Shown here: positions 57,812 through 64,000 of the stretch, piece by piece
How positions within the stretch are numbered: the first letter of the stretch is position 1
Layout of the letters: each line of letters starts with the position of its first letter
From: Solibacillus sp. R5-41
Lineage (GTDB): Bacteria; Bacillota; Bacilli; Bacillales_A; Planococcaceae
NCBI RefSeq assembly: GCF_002736105.1
Contig: NZ_CP024123.1
Location: 1,046,001 to 1,110,000 of the forward strand
Reading direction: 5' to 3'
DNA length: 64,000 nucleotides
Made by a program: the position numbers and the translations under genes
The notes under the pieces: generated by a model
Seen by the model: the letters and a program-made list of their open reading frames with translations, nothing else
Databases searched by the model: none
Told to the model about the DNA's origin: nothing

Positions 57812-58148
57812 ATTTTTTCGTTCATTTACTTACGCGGTTCAAGGGATTTTAACAGCAACGAAGGAACAAAATTTACGTTTTCACATGATGAGTACGCTTG
57901 TTGTAGTAATTGCAGGAATCGTAACGGTACTAAGCGTAACAGAGTGGCTTATTTTAACGCTCATCATCGCGCTTGTCATCGGTGCAGAAATGATTAATAC
58001 AGCTATTGAACGAGTTGTGGACTTATCTTCACCAGAAATCCATCCTTTAGCAAAGGACGCAAAAGATATTGCAGCAGGGGCTGTACTTGTATTTGCGAGC
58101 GCAAGTGTTATAATCGGACTACTCATATTTTTACCAAAATGGTTTTAA
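57798..58148 (+). CDS. dgkA: undecaprenol kinase / diacylglycerol kinase family
   Basis: A 116-residue membrane kinase with three helices (about 31-48, 52-70 and 93-114). Family motif: [17 protein letters not shown] followed by [16 protein letters not shown]. Gram-positive members phosphorylate undecaprenol and so recycle the carrier lipid used for cell wall and capsule. ATG 57798 or GTG 57789. Overlaps ybeY. A dispersed repeat separates it from cdd. Confidence 0.95.
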   Translation: MNVRKFFRSFTYAVQGILTATKEQNLRFHMMSTLVVVIAGIVTVLSVTEWLILTLIIALVIGAEMINTAIERVVDLSSPEIHPLAKDAKDIAAGAVLVFASASVIIGLLIFLPKWF

Positions 58149-58156
58149 CCATATTT

Positions 58157-58196
58157 TCATTCAGTAGAAAGTGCAATTACGCCGAGGCGTAATTGA
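58157..58196 (+). repeat. dispersed repeat, copy F (minimal, both ends)
   Basis: Only about 40 bases: left end TTCATTCAGTAGAAAGT fused directly to the perfect right-end palindrome CAATTACGCC-GA-GGCGTAATTG. It looks like an internally deleted copy that kept both termini. It sits just before the cdd ribosome binding site. Confidence 0.7.
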
Positions 58197-59526
<1,330 letters not shown>

Positions 59527-59531
59527 AATTT

Positions 59532-59566
59532 TGCAGATGTGGCTTATGTCGCATCTGTTTTTTTGT
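59532..59566 (+). terminator. intrinsic terminator after era
   Basis: GCAGATG pairs with CATCTGT, followed by TTTTTTTG. It separates era from the CapA-like gene. Confidence 0.75.
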
Positions 59567-59685
59567 GAAAATTCAATTTAACTATGTGGTTTCTTTGCTA
59601 TTGCGCTATTACTATTGATTTAAAAAATAGATTTGGTATTATTATAATTAGGGAAAAATTTACATAAAAGGTGGTGCTGATAGTT

Positions 59686-60867
59686 TTGAGTAGGTTAAAT
59701 AAAATTCTTTTTGGATTTTGGATATTATCACTCGCCGCATTAGTGTTTGTTGTGGTTGCGTTTGGAATAGATCCAATTGAAATGGAACGTAAAGATGTAA
59801 AAAATACAGTAGCAATTATTGAAACACATGAAAATTTTGTGAGTGAATCTCCTAAGGTAGAAGAGCCTGTAGTGAAAAAAATGGTTGAACCAGAACCGGA
59901 TCCTGTTATTGTAAAAGATTCGATCCGTTTTGCGATGCTCGGAGATGTTTTGTTGCATTTACGTTTGGCCCAATATAAGGATTTTTCCTCGTCATTTGCT
60001 ACGGTCACACCACTTATGCAAAGCTATGATTATTTACTCGCTAACCAAGAATCGCCACCTGTTGGGAATAAATATGCACTAAGCGGGTATCCCAAATTTT
60101 CAAGTCCTCCTCATATTATTCGTGATTTACAAAATGCTGGTGTAGATATGGTCAATCTTGCAAATAATCATACGGTTGATAAAGGGGAAGGCGGCATACG
60201 AACTATTTTTGAAAATTTAGCAAAGTATAACATGCCTTATGCAGGTGCTTATAAGTCGAAAGAAGATGCATCTGCGCAAAGGATTCTTGAATTTGGTTCA
60301 ATAAAAATTGGTGTTTTAGGCTATACATATGGCACTAATGGCTTATATTTACCGAAAGGCTCTCCGTTTATCGTGAACTATATTCAAGAGGAAAAGATGA
60401 CGGCGGATATTAAAGCGCTTCGAGGGTTAGTCGATGTCGTTGTCGTATCGATGCATTGGGGTCCTGAGTATACGGTTTCGGAAAGTGATTATCAACGTCA
60501 TCATGCGAAAGTATTAAATAAGGCCGGAGCGGATATTATTTTTGGTTCGCATCCGCATGTATTGCAGCCTTATAAGAAAATTAAGAATGATGCCGGACAC
60601 GAAACACATGTATTTTATTCTCTCGGAAATTACTTTTCGACGATATTGACTGTGCCTAATACAATGGTTGGCGGAATTGGGAGCTTTGAAATTACAAAAG
60701 AAGGCGAAACCGTCACGATTGGCAAACCTCAATTTGATGCAACGGCAACATTACTTGATAAAGACGGTGTTTACCGCGTTTATCCATTAGCAGATGTAGA
60801 AGCACGCGCAGTTCAAAACTTGGGGTGGGTAAAAAAAGTGCTTGGTGAAGGGGTAACAGTTCATTAA
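59686..60867 (+). CDS. CapA-family (PgsA-like) metallophosphatase-fold protein
   Basis: A 393-residue protein with an N-terminal membrane helix (about 6-24), a short Glu/Pro/Val-rich linker, and an extracellular CapA domain: AMLGDVLLHLRL, NQESPP, GVDMVNLANNHTVDKGEGG (GNH-like), VVSMHWGPEYT and FGSHPHVLQPY. The family is named for poly-gamma-glutamate capsule synthesis, but no pgsB or pgsC is near, so that role is unlikely to be direct. TTG 59686 with AAAGGTGG ten bases upstream. It sits between era and recO, which are adjacent in B. subtilis. Confidence 0.88.
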   Translation: MSRLNKILFGFWILSLAALVFVVVAFGIDPIEMERKDVKNTVAIIETHENFVSESPKVEEPVVKKMVEPEPDPVIVKDSIRFAMLGDVLLHLRLAQYKDFSSSFATVTPLMQSYDYLLANQESPPVGNKYALSGYPKFSSPPHIIRDLQNAGVDMVNLANNHTVDKGEGGIRTIFENLAKYNMPYAGAYKSKEDASAQRILEFGSIKIGVLGYTYGTNGLYLPKGSPFIVNYIQEEKMTADIKALRGLVDVVVVSMHWGPEYTVSESDYQRHHAKVLNKAGADIIFGSHPHVLQPYKKIKNDAGHETHVFYSLGNYFSTILTVPNTMVGGIGSFEITKEGETVTIGKPQFDATATLLDKDGVYRVYPLADVEARAVQNLGWVKKVLGEGVTVH

Positions 60868-60930
60868 AGTGATTTCAACGAAGCATGTCATGTATAATAA
60901 GAGGATGAACGAAATAAAGGATGTGCGAAG

Positions 60931-61707
60931 ATGCTACATAAATGGGAAGGCATCGTTTTAAAAGCGCGTGCCTACGGTGAATCCAATAAGATTGTTACGT
61001 TGATGACACGTGAAGCAGGTAAAGTGGCTTGTATGGCGCGCGGTGCTAAAAAGCCAACAAGCCGTTTAGCAGGGGTGACACAGCCCTTTATGCATGGTAC
61101 CTTCCTCGCGCAGCGTACAACAGGAATGGGGACGCTGCAACAGGGTGAGCATTTGAATGCAATGCGTCATATACAAACCGATATCGTAGCGACGGCATAT
61201 GCCAGTTATATTATCGAGCTTGTTGATCGGTTAGTAGAGGAAGGCAATGCAGAGCCGTTTGCATTTGACGTGTTATTACAAGCTTTAACTGCGATTGAAG
61301 AAGGATATGACCCAGAAGCAATTACGTTATTTGTGGATTGGAAGATGCTTGCTTATGCTGGGATACAGCCGATTTTACATGCTTGTGCAAGTTGCGGGGC
61401 AGTCGATGGGGAGTTTGCTTTTTCATTTACGCAAGGTGGATTTTTATGTCATCGCTGTTTTCATAGAGATCCTTATATAATCCGATTATCACCAACGCAA
61501 CTTAAGTTCATTCGTATGTTTTACACAGTGGCAATTGACCAAGTAGGCAAGCTCGATTTAAAGCCACAGACGAAGCAGTTTATTAAAAAAATTGTCACGA
61601 CGATTTATGAGGAGCAAACAGGGATTCGTTTAAAATCAAGAAGTTTTATTGAACAATTAGAGCGAACACCATTATTATTGCGAGAAAAGAAAGAGTCAAC
61701 GGATTAA
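60931..61707 (+). CDS. recO: DNA repair protein RecO
   Basis: A 258-residue recombination mediator. N-terminal OB fold (WEGIVLKARAYGESNKIV, RGAKKPTSRLAG), a helical domain and a zinc site (CASCG and CHRC, with Cys near 155, 158, 173 and 176). It loads RecA on SSB-coated DNA with RecF and RecR. A weak AAGGATG site precedes ATG 60931. glyQS, which follow in B. subtilis, are not here. Confidence 0.95.
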   Translation: MLHKWEGIVLKARAYGESNKIVTLMTREAGKVACMARGAKKPTSRLAGVTQPFMHGTFLAQRTTGMGTLQQGEHLNAMRHIQTDIVATAYASYIIELVDRLVEEGNAEPFAFDVLLQALTAIEEGYDPEAITLFVDWKMLAYAGIQPILHACASCGAVDGEFAFSFTQGGFLCHRCFHRDPYIIRLSPTQLKFIRMFYTVAIDQVGKLDLKPQTKQFIKKIVTTIYEEQTGIRLKSRSFIEQLERTPLLLREKKESTD

Positions 61708-61726
61708 AGTGATATCGAAAGCATAA

Positions 61727-61763
61727 GACCAGTTAGAGGGAATACCTAATAGCTGGTTTTTTC
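61727..61763 (+). terminator. intrinsic terminator after recO
   Basis: ACCAG pairs with CTGGT, with inner TTAG/CTAA pairing, followed by TTTTTT. Confidence 0.7.
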
Positions 61764-61789
61764 TATCGATTATTGTACAGGAGGACAAA

Positions 61790-62587
61790 ATGATTCATTA
61801 TCAAAATGAAAATATTACGGTTTTTCAAAGTGCTTTGTATAAGACAACGACCACTTTGATTGAAACGACAGATGCTGTTATTTTAGTAGACCCAAATTGG
61901 TTGCCCAATGAAGTGGATGAAATTAAAAGTTATGTTGGGCGTGTTTTAAATAATCGGAAACTGTATTTAATTTTTACACATAGCGATTTTGATCATATTA
62001 TTGCAGCGGGAGCTTTTCCAAATGCCACCGTAATTGCTTCAAAAGCGTTTGCGAATAATCCAAATAAAGAACACGACGTTCAACAAATTAAAAAATTTGA
62101 TGCGCAATATTATCTTACGAGAAACTATTCGATTTATTACCCTACTGTTGATATGGTCATTGAAGAAGATGGGCAAAAGCTGGAACTAGCATCATTGACA
62201 TTCATTTTTTATTTAGCTCCAGGGCATACGAATGATGGGTTATTTACGATTGTTGAGCAACAGGGTATCCTGCTAGCAGGAGATTATTTGTCTGATGTCG
62301 AGTTTCCATTTATTTATAGTAGCTATGCTGATTATGTAGCGACTATGGAAAAAGCGGAAGGAATCTTTCACAAGCATGGCATTCATACGCTTGTTCCAGG
62401 GCATGGGACTGTAACGACAAAGCCTTCAGAAATTGCTGAGCGCATAATGGCATCAAAAATGTACTTGCAAAGTTTAGTAAATCTAGATTCAAAACTTGAA
62501 GGACATCTGCAAAAAAAATACCGATTTTTTGATGGGATGAAGGACGCTCACCATCGAAATCTCGACATGGTGAAAATGGAGGAATAA
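61790..62587 (+). CDS. metallo-beta-lactamase fold hydrolase
   Basis: A 265-residue soluble hydrolase. Zinc motif FTHSDFDHIIAAGAF (HxxxDH; the first His of the common HxHxDH is kept and the second position is Ser-Asp-Phe), LAPGHTNDGLF, LAGDYLSDVEFP and LVPGHGTVTT. Substrate unknown; glyoxalase-II-like or lactonase-like are possible. GGAGG nine bases before ATG. Single gene after the recO terminator, probably lineage-specific in this place. Confidence 0.85.
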   Translation: MIHYQNENITVFQSALYKTTTTLIETTDAVILVDPNWLPNEVDEIKSYVGRVLNNRKLYLIFTHSDFDHIIAAGAFPNATVIASKAFANNPNKEHDVQQIKKFDAQYYLTRNYSIYYPTVDMVIEEDGQKLELASLTFIFYLAPGHTNDGLFTIVEQQGILLAGDYLSDVEFPFIYSSYADYVATMEKAEGIFHKHGIHTLVPGHGTVTTKPSEIAERIMASKMYLQSLVNLDSKLEGHLQKKYRFFDGMKDAHHRNLDMVKMEE

Positions 62588-62635
62588 TGAAGCTTGAACG
62601 CCGAAGTGTAAACGGTGTAAAGAAGGGGGATTACA

Positions 62636-63049
62636 TTGAATAGGTTGATGATTGGGATTGTGAGTTTGTCCATTTGTTTCCCCCTTCTAGTAGTACCCGC
62701 TTTTGTCTATCATCAATTACGCCTCGGCGTAATTGTGTCAGGATTTTGAATTGTGCTTGCACAATTGGAAGTCCACTGAAAAAAGTTATACTTGCATTCA
62801 TCTCGACGCCTATTGAGGTGGGAGTCTTCTGCTGAATGAAGAAAAAAGATTTCAGAATTTGAGCAACTTGTACTTGGGGAGTTATCACAATACCTCATAA
62901 GTGAGGGTAAAGTTGTTCCCATTCAGGAATTTCAGATTGAAAAACCTTCTTTATTTTCAGGTTATGATGAATGGATTATTTATCATAAAACGACGAAAGA
63001 GCAGTACCGATATATTGCTGGTGAAATTGTGGAAATAAGAGGAAGTTGA
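62636..63049 (+). pseudogene. small membrane or secreted protein gene interrupted by a repeat
   Basis: A TTG start at 62636 with AAGGGGG upstream opens a frame reading MIGIVSLSICFPLLVVPAFV (signal or anchor). At 62713 it enters a dispersed repeat and stops. After the repeat the same frame resumes near 62840 and runs to TGA 63047-63049, with SEFEQLVLGELSQYL, VPIQEFQIEKPSLFSGYDEW and YRYIAGEIVEI. The two halves fit one small protein resembling DUF3139-type proteins. The gene is broken, yet little else has decayed, so the insertion looks recent. Confidence 0.7.
62713..62840 (-). repeat. dispersed repeat, copy G (inverted orientation)
   Basis: Read on the minus strand it starts TTCATTCAGCAGAAGACTCC (near 62840) and ends ACAATTACGCCGAGGCGTAA at the lower coordinate, with the same end signatures as A, C, D and F. 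It lies inside the reading frame of the small membrane protein gene, so it gives clear evidence of insertion. Confidence 0.75.
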
Positions 63050-63094
63050 GTTTTACCAGGTATCCTGTTTTCAGATAGCCATCTATGAAACTGC

Positions 63095-63134
63095 GTCAAC
63101 TAAAATTGAAGTAGGTTTTCAAGAATTAGTTGAC
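63095..63134. terminator. hairpin between convergent genes
   Basis: CGTCAACTAA pairs perfectly with TTAGTTGACG. It lies 6 bases beyond the end of the minus-strand EcsC gene and after the broken plus-strand gene, so it may stop transcription from both sides. T-runs are weak. Confidence 0.5.
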
Positions 63135-63140
63135 GTTGAT

Positions 63141-63935
63141 TTATGCGGATAATCTTTCAATGATTCGACGTTTGCGATACAGCATCATTCCCGCCTCAGC
63201 AATATCCTCAATCATGGACTTATTAATAAATGCGCCAAACACCATCCCAGCAATCGGGATCATTTGTAAAAACTTCTTCATGCCGAAACTATCGCGGTAC
63301 GTATAAAACACCTCTTGCCAGCCTTGCATTTGGGACACCATATTTTCTGTTGACTTCGGTTCTGTATAATCTTTTGATAATTCCTTTAGAATAGATTCCT
63401 TACCAACAATGTCAGAAGAGGCGAACTGTAAGCATTTGACGATAAAAATACGTTCCATTTTATCATTCGGATCATAGCCGTGAATAAATGCAATTTCTTG
63501 CAATGTTTTAAGTGCCATCCCTAAGATAACAGGAATATCAATGGCAAGTGTAAAAATGCCTCCAAAGCCTGCCGATGCACCTTGGACTGTTGCCAGTTTT
63601 GCGCGATTCTTTTGGAGTTTTTCGCTTATTTCAATCATATCGGCAATCGGCATAGTTTGAATATCCTCAATGGACTCGATTGAATGCAATGTATGCTTTT
63701 GGATATGTTGGAGCATCGATTTTTCGCTCATTAAATATTTTCCACCAGTTTGAACATAGCTTACTAATTCGTCGATTAATAAGGATATCTTCTCCTGAAT
63801 GATTTTTGGTGTTAATTTATCAAGTATTTTAAATGGGATTCGACCAATTTTCTCCCAAAACCATAGCCCTTTTTGATCCTTTTCCCATTCTTCAATTATC
63901 GTTAAATGGTGTATTAATTGTTCTTTTGATTCCAC
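63141..63935 (-). CDS. EcsC family protein
   Basis: A 264-residue protein of the EcsC family, named after the third gene of the B. subtilis ecs operon, though most members are unlinked to the transporter. It shows KEQLIHHLTIIEEWEKDQKG, GASAGFGGIFTLAIDIPVIL (hydrophobic, near 118-137), YGDPNDK-like FIHGYDPNDKME and PIAGMVFGAFINKSMIEDIA. Probably membrane-associated; function unknown. GTG start at 63935 on the minus strand, with AAAGGAGG eight bases upstream. Only gene on this strand in the window. Confidence 0.85.
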   Translation of the reverse strand: MESKEQLIHHLTIIEEWEKDQKGLWFWEKIGRIPFKILDKLTPKIIQEKISLLIDELVSYVQTGGKYLMSEKSMLQHIQKHTLHSIESIEDIQTMPIADMIEISEKLQKNRAKLATVQGASAGFGGIFTLAIDIPVILGMALKTLQEIAFIHGYDPNDKMERIFIVKCLQFASSDIVGKESILKELSKDYTEPKSTENMVSQMQGWQEVFYTYRDSFGMKKFLQMIPIAGMVFGAFINKSMIEDIAEAGMMLYRKRRIIERLSA

Positions 63936-64000
63936 TAAGTTGCCTCCTTTTTACATGAACATCGTGTTATTTTCATATATTTACGAATTGAATGCCCGAA

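Overview
This 64 kb window looks like the chromosome of a low-GC, endospore-forming member of the Bacillales. The paired SpoVS genes, YqfC/YqfD, a HrcA/CIRCE heat-shock operon and the block hemW-hrcA-grpE-dnaK-dnaJ-prmA-rsmE-mtaB-deoC-rpsU-nfeD-floA-yqfC-yqfD-phoH-pgpH-ybeY-dgkA-cdd-era-recO all support this. SpoVS followed by korAB and the protein sequences suggest Planococcaceae (Lysinibacillus/Solibacillus type). That placement is inferred from memory of these families, not from a database search.

Region 1 (1-5.6 kb) holds the end of an unidentified gene, a LytR-CpsA-Psr glycopolymer ligase, a glucose-6-phosphate isomerase, a PHP-domain phosphoesterase, ymdB and a VanZ-like membrane protein. 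It also carries a gene relic of a second LytR-CpsA-Psr protein.

Region 2 (5.7-31.6 kb) is a surface polysaccharide locus of the Wzx/Wzy type. It encodes galE, an EpsC/PglF-like 4,6-dehydratase, an initiating phosphoglycosyltransferase, capE-capF-capG for UDP-N-acetyl-L-fucosamine, four glycosyltransferases, an EpsG-like polymerase and a flippase. A distinctive cassette follows: an EctB-like aminotransferase, three tandem paralogous ATP-grasp ligases, a DegT-family sugar aminotransferase, rfbA and rfbB. A chain-length regulator and its BY-kinase close the locus. My reading is that the cassette makes an amino sugar and joins amino-acid-like units to it or to a related precursor. This is the best candidate for an undescribed system here. 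A decayed 3' end of a second aminotransferase, just before the third ATP-grasp gene, shows that the cassette grew by duplication.

Region 3 (31.7-38.3 kb) has two nearly identical spoVS genes, korA-korB, a chemotaxis receptor and an unknown small protein. In Bacillus relatives ymdB and spoVS are usually close neighbours; here about 27 kb of sugar-polymer genes separate them.

Region 4 (38.4-61.7 kb) is the conserved chaperone, translation and cell-envelope block. It lacks lepA before hemW and yqeY after rpsU, and it has a CapA-family gene between era and recO.

Region 5 (61.8-64 kb) has a metallo-beta-lactamase-fold protein, a small secreted or membrane protein gene broken by a repeat, and an EcsC-family gene on the minus strand.

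A family of dispersed non-coding repeats links several regions. Copies begin near TTCAGCAGAAGT and end in the palindrome CAATTACGCCGAGGCGTAAT. Seven copies or pieces were found. One interrupts a gene, one abuts the LytR-CpsA-Psr relic, and two carry an internal 60-base hairpin in opposite orientations.
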